A DNA stretch of 64,000 nucleotides from a virus: positions 1 to 64,000 of the IMG/VR virus record IMGVR_UViG_3300031576_000001; one strand, written 5' to 3'. The notes under the pieces were generated by a model. That model did not search any database, was not told the DNA's origin, and saw only the letters and a program-made list of their open reading frames with translations. The position numbers and the translations under genes are program-made. Below are positions 1-7,192 of the stretch, piece by piece. Numbering within the stretch: position 1 is the stretch's first letter; each line of letters begins with the position of its first letter.

Positions 1-529
1 CTTTCTGACCTGGAGGATCTCTGGGTTCTGGCGTTGCAGGCTGAGAGGGGCGTGAGGGCAAGTCTTGACGCGCTGGACCCCAAGGTGAACCGGGCGATAA
101 CGGTCATGACCCCGGCGCTACCTAGAGGGGGTGGGGCTCGGCTCGCAAAGGCTTGGACGGGGCTTACTAAGGCACCCAAGAAGCTAGACGCTCCTTACCC
201 CTTGTTTCTACGGTCCTTTCGCGACGCCAAGAGTAAGGCGTGGGGCAACCTGGGGAGCACGGACCAGAACTTCCTGAATAAAATAGAGCACGAGATATAC
301 CAAGACCTCGGGGGGGCTCTCGGCGCGGCATCTAACCATTGGGGTACGCCAGCCCCTCCCCGAGGAACTTACCCGAGGGTCGCTGCCTGAGCCTTGGGGC
401 ACAATACGCGCTCGGTTCGTCGCCAGCTTGAAGACGCTGAAAACCACGGAGCCAGGCAAGCCTGACTTTACCACGGTCTTTCAGCGGGTCATCGAAGAGG
501 CTACGGAAAGCTACCTCTCCGTCCGATAA
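1..529 (+). CDS. Hypothetical protein, 3' part only, frame broken at a G run
   Basis: The frame is open from the first base, so the gene starts outside the window. It reads as a normal soluble protein (charged helices, LNKIEHEIYQDLGG) until a run of seven G at 310-316. It then runs into unlikely sequence and stops at 390. The +1 frame continues in protein-like sequence (PLPEELTRGSLPEPWGTIRA and onward) to a TAA at 527-529. One G fewer would give a single open frame. I see no family. Either the assembly has an extra G, the gene is a recent pseudogene, or the ribosome slips on the run. Confidence 0.55.
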
Positions 530-612
530 GTGTTGATAAATATCTTTTGGCTACTGTCATAAGTTCGCCCGCGCCCCTCCCCAACATGCCGGTCCCCGTG
601 GCTCAGTCCGGG

Positions 613-759
613 CTAGGGACGTGCCCCGCTTGCTTCCGCCAGCGCAAGCTCCTGCCGGTAGACGGCGATGAGCTTGCCAGTGTAAATCATCGTTACGGTG
701 CGAACGATGACACTCCTGCCCACCATGTGGGAGTACGGTCCCTTGTGCTTCGTTTTCAT
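613..759 (-). CDS. Small protein, 48 aa, possibly truncated
   Basis: ATG follows a good Shine-Dalgarno (AAGGTGAGG, 4-5 nt spacing). The sequence VGRSVIVRTVTMIYTGKLIA resembles, from memory, the N-terminal half of a widespread small phage protein that continues with GRGA..D. A GRGAGELM stretch does occur downstream in another frame. The copy here may therefore be cut short or frameshifted. The gene follows a small gene ending at 767 and is probably in the same operon. Function unknown. Confidence 0.5.
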   Translation of the reverse strand: MKTKHKGPYSHMVGRSVIVRTVTMIYTGKLIAVYRQELALAEASGARP

Positions 760-766
760 GTGTACC

Positions 767-937
767 TCACCTTCTGGACTCTCTTACCCCAGGAGAGCCC
801 AATAGTTCACGGATTTCTTTGTGTTTAGGCGCCAGGGTAATCCAGCGCCCGTGCCAGAACTTTCCAGCGACGATGGGCGTGCCAGCACCCCAAGAGACAC
901 CCCAGCGCCAACACTCCCATGTGAGGGGCGCTTGCAC
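767..937 (-). CDS. Small hypothetical protein, 56 aa
   Basis: GTG start, no clear Shine-Dalgarno. The C-terminal 40 residues (GTPIVAGKFWHGRWITLAPK, then a basic tail) look like real protein and the stop sits just at the ribosome binding site of the next gene. A second frame (825-1040) is also open across this stretch but is Ala/Cys/Trp-rich and less convincing. The start is uncertain. Confidence 0.4.
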   Translation of the reverse strand: MQAPLTWECWRWGVSWGAGTPIVAGKFWHGRWITLAPKHKEIRELLGSPGVRESRR

Positions 938-980
938 CTACGCCAGCGGCGGCGCACCCCCAGAAACCAGCGAAACAGAA

Positions 981-996
981 GGCTCTTTGAAGAGCC
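981..996 (-). terminator. Short hairpin downstream of the 1044-1553 gene
   Basis: Palindrome GGCTCTTTGAAGAGCC. On the minus strand it lies 48 nt past the stop of the upstream gene and is followed by a weak T-containing stretch. It could attenuate transcription into the small genes; the call is weak. Confidence 0.25.
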
Positions 997-1043
997 GCTA
1001 CCCCAAAGTCCCACTGCAAGGTGTGCTTGTTCGGGGGCATGGC

Positions 1044-1553
1044 TCAAAAACCGTGGTGATGGTGCTGAGCCATCCTGGGGAGCCCCTTGGGGGAGGGGAG
1101 GCGAGTGCCCAAGTACTCCCAACCTAGCTTACTCCCTGGGCGGTAACCTATTGTGCTTGTCTTGTCTGCCCCGGAGACAAACAGCAATTGTAGGGCGGTG
1201 TCAGGCATAGCTTCCTCGGGGAGGTCTACCTCTACGGAGAGGTTTCGTTCCTGAAGCGCCTTGACCAGCGACTCCAGGTCAGACGCCTCTTGGGGGGCTT
1301 CGTCCTTGATGGCGGCAATAAGGGCGACCCTGCCGGCGCCTGCCTTGACCAGCTTCAGACGAGCCATGACGGTACCCGAGGTAAAGCGCCAGCCCCCTTT
1401 GGGTGTGTTCTCCCCGGCGAGCTTCAAGACCATCCTGGCTAGCCCCACGGGCGAGCGCACCGAGGAGACTTCCGGCTTGGAGCCAGGGTAAATGCGTAGA
1501 ACCTCTGCGCAGAGGTCCGAAGGGGTAACCGGGGGGTGCTTTCTCGTTGTCAT
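1044..1553 (-). CDS. Hypothetical protein, 169 aa
   Basis: First gene of the minus-strand group reading toward the window start. The sequence is soluble with mixed charge and has no transmembrane segment or motif I recognise. It ends in a histidine run (QHHHHGF). The start is well supported: ATG lies 7 nt behind a TACACT box preceded by GGTG, and AGGGGGG fills the spacer, so the message may be leaderless or have a very short leader. Confidence 0.65.
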   Translation of the reverse strand: MTTRKHPPVTPSDLCAEVLRIYPGSKPEVSSVRSPVGLARMVLKLAGENTPKGGWRFTSGTVMARLKLVKAGAGRVALIAAIKDEAPQEASDLESLVKALQERNLSVEVDLPEEAMPDTALQLLFVSGADKTSTIGYRPGSKLGWEYLGTRLPSPKGLPRMAQHHHHGF

Positions 1554-1570
1554 CCCCCCTAGTGTACACC
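1554..1570 (-). promoter_or_regulatory. GGTG-TACACT leaderless-type promoter
   Basis: On the minus strand GGTG then TACACT (1561-1566), 7 nt, then the ATG at 1553. Same layout as about ten other genes in the window. Confidence 0.6.
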
Positions 1571-1600
1571 GCTGGCTAGGCTAGCTGCCAGCCCCCTCCC

Positions 1601-2101
1601 TCACTCCGAGCAGTCCTCCAGGGAGTCGAGCCAACGCCCCCTCACGTCGTCGAGGAAACTCTTGTCATCGTTGAGCACCTGGAGAGTGTCCGCCAACAAT
1701 TCCACGTCGTCCCCCGACTCGTGAAAGGTCACCCACCCCCGGGTAACCCAGACGTGCTCGTCCGGGGTAGGACCGTCATCGCGAGGGTACTCTTGGGTAA
1801 CTTCAGCCTCGACCGTGAGGTCGAAGCCGTCGTAGTTGAACGTGAACTCGTGCTGGCTCTTGTAGGGCATGATGACTCCTCTTACGCTGAGAGGTCGCGG
1901 GGGTTCACGTAAAAAGCAGCAGTGACCCGCCACGTCCGCGACGAGCGCCCGGTCAGCGTTGAGCCGGGCGATCTCGTCGTCGCTCAGCTCTGTCTCGTCG
2001 TCGCGCCAGGCGTTGACAATCACGGTCTCCTCCACGGTGGGCGACGAGACCACCAGATAGAGACCGTTGTGCTTGAACGTGTACGTGAATGCGTGGGACA
2101 T
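1601..2101 (-). CDS. Two-repeat hypothetical protein, 166 aa, with internal start
   Basis: The protein has two homologous acidic halves: residues 1-63 (HAFTYTFKHNGLYLVV) and about 78-166 (HEFTFNYDGFDLTVEA). Each half starts right after a copy of the hairpin leader element. No stop separates them: the leader before the second half is read as PLSVRGVI. So either one fused protein is made, or a second 89-residue protein starts at the ATG at 1870, or both. Function unknown. The repeat arose by tandem duplication that copied the leader as well. Confidence 0.65.
   Translation of the reverse strand: MSHAFTYTFKHNGLYLVVSSPTVEETVIVNAWRDDETELSDDEIARLNADRALVADVAGHCCFLREPPRPLSVRGVIMPYKSQHEFTFNYDGFDLTVEAEVTQEYPRDDGPTPDEHVWVTRGWVTFHESGDDVELLADTLQVLNDDKSFLDDVRGRWLDSLEDCSE
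1871..1917 (-). promoter_or_regulatory. Hairpin leader element, copy B (inside the reading frame)
   Basis: CCTCTCAGCGTAAGAGG, a 5-bp stem whose 3' arm is the Shine-Dalgarno, ends 6 nt before the ATG at 1870. It is preceded by TTTTTACGTGAACCC, as in the other copies. Confidence 0.6.
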
Positions 2102-2142
2102 AACCCCTCTTACGCTGAGAGGTTGGCAGGGTTCACGGTTTT
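2102..2142 (-). promoter_or_regulatory. Hairpin leader element, copy A
   Basis: Same element as copies B to D: CCGTGAACCC, a short gap, CCTCTCAGCGTAAGAGG, then the ATG at 2101. The Shine-Dalgarno lies in the 3' arm of the hairpin. Confidence 0.65.
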
Positions 2143-2145
2143 CTG

Positions 2146-2310
2146 TCAGGGTCTCTTTGTACCCACTGAGCTTCCATACACTTTCACGGTTTCCGTGTTC
2201 TGCTCACCTGAGTCCCCCTCCAGGGGCTCAGTGATAAAAACATCGTAAATAGTGGCAGGGTCATCTTTGACCTGTATGGAAACGCTGTATAGGTTAGGTA
2301 GGACTACCAA
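2146..2310 (-). CDS. Small hypothetical protein, 54 aa
   Basis: A short acidic reading frame (VSIQVKDDPATIYDVFITEP) with good coding character. TTG start directly behind AGAGGGGGG and 7 nt after the stop of the 2318-2650 gene. It ends just before leader copy A. No family recognised. Confidence 0.5.
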   Translation of the reverse strand: MVVLPNLYSVSIQVKDDPATIYDVFITEPLEGDSGEQNTETVKVYGSSVGTKRP

Positions 2311-2317
2311 CCCCCCT

Positions 2318-2650
2318 CTAGGGGTCGAGGGTTACCTTCCAAGAGGTAGGACCGAGGGTGCGGGGCAGCGGGTTCTTGATGTTCCGCCAAGAGGGGGCAG
2401 CACCGACAGAGGCAATCTTGACCACCTGTGACCATACGCGACCATCGCATTGTACGGTGACCTCTTCGGCGCGGTAGACGCCCGCGACTTGCAAAGCCTC
2501 GGTTCTGCCCTTGCGCTTCCTTGTGAAGACCGCCGGGGGGAGGATGACACGCTCGCCTAGCCGTAGGCGCCCACAGACCCCGCTACGTGCGGTAAAGGGT
2601 TCCTTGAGGTCCGCGAACACAAAGAGGGTGAGAATGTCAACCATCGGCAA
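2318..2650 (-). CDS. Hypothetical protein, 110 aa
   Basis: Compact beta-rich protein, no motif recognised. Two starts are possible: TTG at 2650, 6 nt behind GAGGGGGG, and ATG at 2644 at a poor 12-nt spacing. I prefer the TTG on spacing. It overlaps the end of the upstream triplet gene by 14 nt and is followed by the 54-aa gene, so it belongs to the same operon. Confidence 0.6.
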   Translation of the reverse strand: MPMVDILTLFVFADLKEPFTARSGVCGRLRLGERVILPPAVFTRKRKGRTEALQVAGVYRAEEVTVQCDGRVWSQVVKIASVGAAPSWRNIKNPLPRTLGPTSWKVTLDP

Positions 2651-3230
2651 GCCAAGCCCCCCTCGTTAGCTCGGGCACTTCCACGGCGCGTGCCCAGGGG
2701 GCAGACTTGATCACGATGACCCCCTGTTGGTCTAGCCCCGTGAGTACCAGGGAGACCGCTGCCATGAAGTCGTCGGAGCACACCGTGGCTACCGTGACCG
2801 CTGGTGTCGTGCTCAGGCGTACACTCTTGGTGCGCCCCCCCAGGCAGACCGCCGACCTGTCTACCCCCAGGGCAGCCGCAACCACCTCAGTCGTGGTGCT
2901 AGTGAAAGGTAGGGAAGCCACCCACACGTAGGTAGGTATATCCTTCAAGGTGAAGCACGGTAGCCCCTCGGTTACTCGCTCGTCCCCAACGAGAACCTTT
3001 ATGTGTGCCACCAGCGACAGACAAGCCAGGGCCGCCAAGAGGTTCACCGCGTCTAGGTTGGCTGCCTCGGTCACGACTTCACAGGGTCCAAGCTGTACCC
3101 TGACCGTGTAGAACCAGTCCCCATTCGTGAGGTACTTACCGTAGAGGGACGCCCCCGTAACTTCGGGCACAAAGGGCTTTATTAGGTCGAGTGTGTCTCT
3201 AGGCATGTGGTCTTTTCCGTGGTGGGTCAT
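2637..3230 (-). CDS. Tandem triplet paralogue 3, 197 aa
   Basis: Third of three adjacent related genes. The C-terminal half follows a common pattern: EVVAAALGVDRSAVCLGG, then a short beta segment, then a last helix ending LDQQGVIVI. The N-terminal half has a hydrophobic Leu/Ala helix. The ATG overlaps the stop of the upstream gene (ATGA at 3227-3230). Function unknown. Confidence 0.65.
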   Translation of the reverse strand: MTHHGKDHMPRDTLDLIKPFVPEVTGASLYGKYLTNGDWFYTVRVQLGPCEVVTEAANLDAVNLLAALACLSLVAHIKVLVGDERVTEGLPCFTLKDIPTYVWVASLPFTSTTTEVVAAALGVDRSAVCLGGRTKSVRLSTTPAVTVATVCSDDFMAAVSLVLTGLDQQGVIVIKSAPWARAVEVPELTRGAWLADG

Positions 3231-3808
3231 ATCCACCCCTGCTTGTATTTGAGGTTGAGGCTCAGAATACCCTGGGCCTCTAGCGCTTGTAGGACAGCGC
3301 AAGTCCCCGCGACGCGCTCACTGGCGTAGTAGTCCCCGACACCAAAAACTCGTACAGGGCTCGCTAGCGTCGGTAGGCTGACCATGGCAACCCTCCCCGG
3401 GAACACCGCAGAGCGATGCACCCCGCAAGCCGCCGCCATGACCCCCCCGTGGTCTGCCTCTCTTGGTACAGCCCTCACCCAAGACACGGTGGGTAGCAAA
3501 GAACCCCGGTTGACTGCCTCCTCGGGGGTCATGTCCCGCAAAGGCTTGCGCAAGCGCGCCTCGACCCGGTGGGTGCTCTCCAAGAGGTCTAGCAGCACCA
3601 GCAGCGCCGCTGCCTCCAGGTTGAGCGCCTCTTGCCCCCAGAACATCGAGCAAAGGCGCACGCCCACAATGTAACCCGGTTGCCCGTGCAAGTAGGTGTG
3701 AGTCTCGGTTACCTCTGTTACCGCAGGCTCAAAGAACCGGAAGAACGTGAGGAGCGACGAGGGCTCTCCTGCGGCAGCCCGACGAGCCAGGTATTCCGCC
3801 CGGGTCAC
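3227..3808 (-). CDS. Tandem triplet paralogue 2, 193 aa
   Basis: Middle gene of the triplet. It shares GVMAAACGVHRSAVFPG and the closing LEAQGILSL with its neighbours. Its N-terminal half contains a long Leu/Ala helix (LNLEAAALLVLLDLLE). It overlaps the upstream gene by 4 nt and the downstream gene by 4 nt, so the three are translationally coupled. No known domain recognised. Confidence 0.65.
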   Translation of the reverse strand: MTRAEYLARRAAAGEPSSLLTFFRFFEPAVTEVTETHTYLHGQPGYIVGVRLCSMFWGQEALNLEAAALLVLLDLLESTHRVEARLRKPLRDMTPEEAVNRGSLLPTVSWVRAVPREADHGGVMAAACGVHRSAVFPGRVAMVSLPTLASPVRVFGVGDYYASERVAGTCAVLQALEAQGILSLNLKYKQGWI

Positions 3809-4386
3809 CCCAAACCCCCAAGGGTGATGATGCCCCGCGAGGCGAGAACGCTGAGCACCGCGTAAATGGCGGACTCTGCCACGGTGCCTTCATTGCAAGG
3901 CACCCGGACCTCCAGGGAATTGCTGAGCATCACGCTCACAGAAGAACGTGAGCCGGGCAGCCCGCCCACCACAACCCCGCACAAGGGCACCCCCAGCGCC
4001 GCCGCGACCACCCCGCGCCACCCCTCCTCCGGGGTCACGTCCACTACCCAGTCGTGGGTCGGAATCAATCCACTGTTGCTGCCACCTTGACCTTCGCACC
4101 AAGAGGGGACGGGTGCTTTCGGACCCGTAATCTCTAGTAGCCCCGTGTACTCCATGACCCCCAGCGTGGCGAGCAGAAGCAAGCCCTCGGGGCTACGCGC
4201 CCTTGTACGCGACGAGAACTGCCCGCCCGACCGCGGGTTCATCCCGATGGCAACGGACTCCAACACGCCCCCTTCTAGCGCGGCCTGGCGGTAGCTCGCG
4301 ATGGTGGGGGCGAACCGCTGGACCACGGAGAGGTAGGTGGGGTCGGGCTCGGGGGCAGGGGACTCGGTAGCTGAGGGCGTTGTCAT
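3805..4386 (-). CDS. Tandem triplet paralogue 1, 193 aa
   Basis: First gene of the triplet and of the whole minus-strand operon. It has the shared GVVAAALGVPLCGVVVGG segment and ends LASRGIITLGG. The frame is open upstream, but the ATG at 4386 is chosen because a GGTG-TACAGT box lies 7 nt before it. The N-terminus is Pro/Glu-rich. Function unknown. Confidence 0.65.
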   Translation of the reverse strand: MTTPSATESPAPEPDPTYLSVVQRFAPTIASYRQAALEGGVLESVAIGMNPRSGGQFSSRTRARSPEGLLLLATLGVMEYTGLLEITGPKAPVPSWCEGQGGSNSGLIPTHDWVVDVTPEEGWRGVVAAALGVPLCGVVVGGLPGSRSSVSVMLSNSLEVRVPCNEGTVAESAIYAVLSVLASRGIITLGGLG

Positions 4387-4403
4387 AGACCCCACTGTAC
4401 ACC
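4387..4403 (-). promoter_or_regulatory. GGTG-TACAGT leaderless-type promoter
   Basis: Minus strand: GGTG, TACAGT (4394-4399), 7 nt, ATG at 4386. It heads the triplet operon. Confidence 0.6.
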
Positions 4404-4429
4404 ACCCCCTCGCTTCTCGCCAAACACGC

Positions 4430-4860
4430 CTTGCGCAACTGGCACAGAGGGTGTACAACCCCCGAGCCGGTTGTGTTTCATCCGGTACGCCCCCGCTAAT
4501 CACGGGGTCACCGTGCTCCCCCAGGCTAGTCCTGGGAACCCCCTCTCGGTCTGTCGGGGGTAGGCTCTTTGACAAGATGGGTAAGCTAAGCTCGGCGGCA
4601 GAAGCCCCTGCCAGTCTCTACCAAGAGGCTGGGGCAGGGCTAACCGATGGGTCTACGGGGGACTTCGACCCCCGGTGACCTACGCCGAGAATCCAGCCCT
4701 CCACGCACCTCCCCGTGCTCTACGCCTTCGGGCACCTAGAGCTACGGGGTTGAAACGTAGCCTCTCAGGAGAGGCTACTGGCATCACGGTGGAGGTCTCC
4801 CCGGTCAGCACAGGGTTGCAGTTGGCACAACCGCTGCAAGTGCTTCGATCCGGGGTCTAG
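4430..4860 (+). other. Hairpin-rich region without genes
   Basis: No protein-like frame on either strand. It holds several strong hairpins: GTAGCCTCTC/GAGAGGCTAC with a 2-nt centre (near 4757-4778), CTACG/CGTAG just before it, a UUCG-capped GCC/GGC inside a GCTCTA/TAGAGC stem (near 4718-4743), and GGGGG/CCCCC (near 4656-4672). It probably belongs to the structured RNA that follows, but could be a separate RNA. Confidence 0.35.
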
Positions 4861-4932
4861 GAAGTCAGGGAAGGTACGGTGTAGGACGCATACTACACTT
4901 ACCTACACCCTCCATATCACCTCCTCGGTTTC

Positions 4933-5295
4933 GTAGGGGGGTAGGGGGGTTAACCTTAAACGGTCTGTACTAACAGTACAGACCTAATTTCCTAGAGGAT
5001 CTCTCTTCATAGAAACACAAACCCTTGTGTTTCTAAGTCTGAAGAGGATCTTAGAGCCCCAAACACTAAAGAAAACAGCAATGATAACGCAAATAGTCCA
5101 ACAATAAGTCCAAATAGTCCAGCAAAAGATACAGAAACAGAAACAAATACCGCAAATAGTCCAACAGAAACCGCAAATACAGCAAGTCCAAGTAGTTCAG
5201 CAAACCGTTCAAGTACCTCAGCAAGTGCAAACGCAGATACAGACGATACGAGCGATGATAGTAGAGCGAGTAAAGTTAACCCCCCTACCCCCCAC
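4933..5295. repeat. Inverted repeat of about 21 bp enclosing an A-rich segment
   Basis: GTAGGGGGGTTAAC at 4941-4954 is the exact reverse complement of 5275-5288. With one gap the match extends to 4933 and 5295, through a second G-block. The enclosed 320 bp are A-rich with AGTCCA repeated about six times, unlike the rest of the window. Either it is the closing stem of an RNA domain or the ends of a small inserted element. Confidence 0.7.
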
Positions 5296-5349
5296 GGTCA
5301 AAAAACACCCAGGGTCACTTGAGACCCACCCGGAGTAGGCTACGCCCTC

Positions 5350-5395
5350 TAGGTAAGAAGATACTCCCCCTACCCCCTCTTAGGTAAGAAGATAC
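5350..5395 (+). repeat. Direct repeat AGGTAAGAAGATAC, two copies
   Basis: Copies at about 5351-5364 and 5382-5395, separated by a CCCCCTACCCCC block that echoes the G-blocks of the flanking inverted repeat. Confidence 0.6.
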
Positions 5396-5533
5396 CCAGA
5401 GGAGGTTCTCAGAGAAAAACTGAGAAAAGCCCTTGCAAGTATCTCTTAGTTGAAGTAGAGAAGTACCGACAATTGCAGACTCCTTCTAAGTGAGAGATCA
5501 CCACGGGGCCGATCTGCGTCTAAAATACGGAAA

Positions 5534-5885
5534 CCACGGAGAGAGACCGTGGAAAAGCGGGTCAGAGAGAGACTGACCACAAGTTAAAGCCCCAGTAAAC
5601 CCCCATATAAGGCTCCTACACGCTGTCTCACTAGAGAAGACGGGGCACAAGCTCGGATGGGGAAGCCAGCAGCGAAATTGATGCCTTCGGGCGTTGAGCA
5701 CGGGAAGCCTCAGCGAAATTGCAGTAAAGAAGCACAGCAGCAAGGCAGAGAGAGACTGCCGTAGAAAAGCTCGAAAAGAGCACCCAGACCTCAGAGCGAG
5801 ACTGAGGACCAGCGAAGCTACTACAGAGCACACCTACCTACCTCTTAGGTGGAGGGCTCAAACACGTCTTGGAGCGAGACCAAGA
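5534..5885 (+). repeat. Five hairpins with a shared heptaloop AGMGAGA
   Basis: Stems differ but the loop is the same: CCACGG/CCGTGG (5534-5552), GGTCAG/CTGACC (5560-5578) and GGCAG/CTGCC (5744-5760) carry AGAGAGA; CCTCAG/CTGAGG (5789-5807) and TCTTGG/CCAAGA (5867-5885) carry AGCGAGA. Covarying stems around a fixed loop are a sign of selection on RNA structure, for example a repeated protein or loop-loop contact. Confidence 0.7.
5680..5700 (+). repeat. CCTTCGGGCGTTGAGCA element, copy 1
   Basis: A 21-base match with 52810-52830; 17 bases also match 52743-52759. The GCC-TTCG-GGC core is a stable tetraloop hairpin. Confidence 0.7.
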
Positions 5886-6118
5886 AGCCAAAGCAGTAAA
5901 GGTTATCGCGGACTACCCTCTAAGCCGACCCCACTATGGGGGTCCACCGTGGGTAGGAGTACTCTCAAGTGTTCTCAGGTAAGAGTGTAAGCCTTGCCCT
6001 GAGAGTGCGAGAGAAAGACGGGATAGTAGTGTGAAGAGAGGGCTTCGCCCTCTAAGTAGAGAAGACTCCCCTGGTCAGGTGGAAATGTGGTCTAGTGTCA
6101 TCTACACTCTAGGTGAAG

Positions 6119-6202
6119 ATGGCGAAACTAGACGCATGGTTCTACGCGATTCTCCTGGCGGTATTTCTGGCTTGGAGGGTCAAGGAGCACCTGAGACGGT
6201 AG
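6119..6202 (+). CDS. Single-pass membrane microprotein, 27 aa
   Basis: MAKLDAWFYAILLAVFLAW then a basic tail. There is one hydrophobic helix with a positively charged C-terminus and an AGGTGA Shine-Dalgarno just upstream. It is the only convincing frame between the RNA region and the sigma-like gene. A regulatory or holin-like role is possible but not shown. Confidence 0.45.
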   Translation: MAKLDAWFYAILLAVFLAWRVKEHLRR

Positions 6203-6352
6203 TATTGCCTTCATGTGGGGTGGTAGCGCACTTCTGGTTATTCAGGGTGACATTGCCCTATCAAAGTGATTGAATTTCTTGCCAAGCTACGAAGAAGCGT
6301 GCAAGGTGGCGCACAGTCGATCTGGATCAGGGGTTCGACTGAGGAGGCGCAC

Positions 6353-7192
6353 ATGGCGAAGCAGTTGCGGGAGACGGCGATACCTAAAAACGACACGGAG
6401 CTAGTCAAGCTCTACGGGGAGGCTCTGGCATGTTTTGTGGGGCGCCTGGACAAGGGGCGCAAAGGGGGTGATGATCTTCTTCAGCACGTCTACCTCCAGG
6501 TCGTTCACCAGAAGGTGCTGGAGAAGTACCGGGCGAAGATCGCCTCTTTGCAAGAGGTGGTGACGATCCGCCGGTTCAAGCAAGAGATCACGGGGGCTGA
6601 GGCGGCAGCCTACCTGGGGGTCAAGTTCGTGGTCCTGCGGATCTGCTTCTGGCGTAGGGTCAACGGTGACCGTAGGTTCAAGAAGGGCGTCCCCCAGAGC
6701 TTCAAGGATGGGGTCAACGGCGTGCTCCCCATTGAGGAGTTCTGGCGCCAGCCCCCCCGGTGGATTCCTCCCCCTCTTCGCGGTATGCCCTGCTCCCCCA
6801 AGGCGGTCTACCGCACGGCAGACGTACTCACCTTCGACTCCCTCAAACCCTTTCGCACCCAAACCGACCGCGCCCCCCTCCCCGAAGAAGTCGTGACCGA
6901 CGTGAACGTGTCCCCCGAAGGTAAAGTGACCATGAGTTTCTGGTCCTACCTGGCGCGCGCCGTGCATAACATCTTCGCTAACTGGTGCCGGACGGCGTAC
7001 CGTAAGAACAAGGAGCGTTTTCTGGGGGAGTCGTGGGAGGAGACGTTCACGGGGGACGATGAGACCTTCTCTTGGTCGGAGCGGTTGTCGGACCCGTTCT
7101 CAGTTTCCCGAATTGAGGCTGGGGTGGAGCTACGCCAGGCGGGCCTTGAGGCGGTCAACGACGCAGCCAAGCGTGTCTTATCCCGCGTGTAG
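6353..7192 (+). CDS. Putative sigma-factor-like protein 1, 279 aa
   Basis: ATG at 6353 is chosen for its GAGGAGG Shine-Dalgarno. Residues 15-60 (LYGEALACFVGRL, GGDDLLQHVYLQVV) look like sigma-70 region 2, and the C-terminal part has an HNIFANWCRTAYRKNKER helix like sigma region 2.4 or a linker. The resemblance is weak. Its partner in the next gene has the same style. It could redirect host RNA polymerase to the phage promoters. Confidence 0.45.
   Translation: MAKQLRETAIPKNDTELVKLYGEALACFVGRLDKGRKGGDDLLQHVYLQVVHQKVLEKYRAKIASLQEVVTIRRFKQEITGAEAAAYLGVKFVVLRICFWRRVNGDRRFKKGVPQSFKDGVNGVLPIEEFWRQPPRWIPPPLRGMPCSPKAVYRTADVLTFDSLKPFRTQTDRAPLPEEVVTDVNVSPEGKVTMSFWSYLARAVHNIFANWCRTAYRKNKERFLGESWEETFTGDDETFSWSERLSDPFSVSRIEAGVELRQAGLEAVNDAAKRVLSRV

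Larger units (their letters stand above)
4868..6060 (+). ncRNA. Putative large structured RNA, about 1.2 kb, family unknown
   Basis: Gene-free stretch with an unusually dense set of perfect hairpins, drawn in + orientation. In order: GGTGTAG/CTACACC; GGTCTGTACT/AGTACAGACC (4962-4984); a bulged two-part stem around TAGAAACACAA/TTGTGTTTCTA (5009-5034); an A-rich unpaired stretch (5060-5270) closed by a 21-bp inverted repeat; five hairpins sharing one 7-nt loop (5534-5885); TCTCAGG/CCTGAGA near 5974-6004; and AGAGGGC/GCCCTCT at about 6035-6053. Large ornate phage RNAs such as GOLLD and ROOL are known, also near tRNA genes, but I cannot match this sequence to either. Transcription and strand are inferred. 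Confidence 0.45.

Noticed and set aside
547-828. Plus-strand frame of 93 codons
   Set aside because: It lies opposite small minus-strand genes with better starts and protein-like sequence, and has no Shine-Dalgarno of its own.
5001-5325. Ser/Thr/Asn/Ala-rich frame on + and a hydrophobic, membrane-like frame on - over the same A-rich segment
   Set aside because: Both are open for about 100 codons, but neither has an ATG, GTG or TTG start in place, and both follow from the AGTCCA repeats. An RNA or linker role explains it better.
5498-5990. Frames of 66-111 codons on both strands in the RNA region
   Set aside because: Arg/Ser-rich composition, no ribosome binding sites, and they cross the perfect hairpins.
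6031-6273. Plus-strand frame of 80 codons
   Set aside because: Starts in the last hairpin of the RNA region without a Shine-Dalgarno. The 27-aa membrane frame inside it has a better start.
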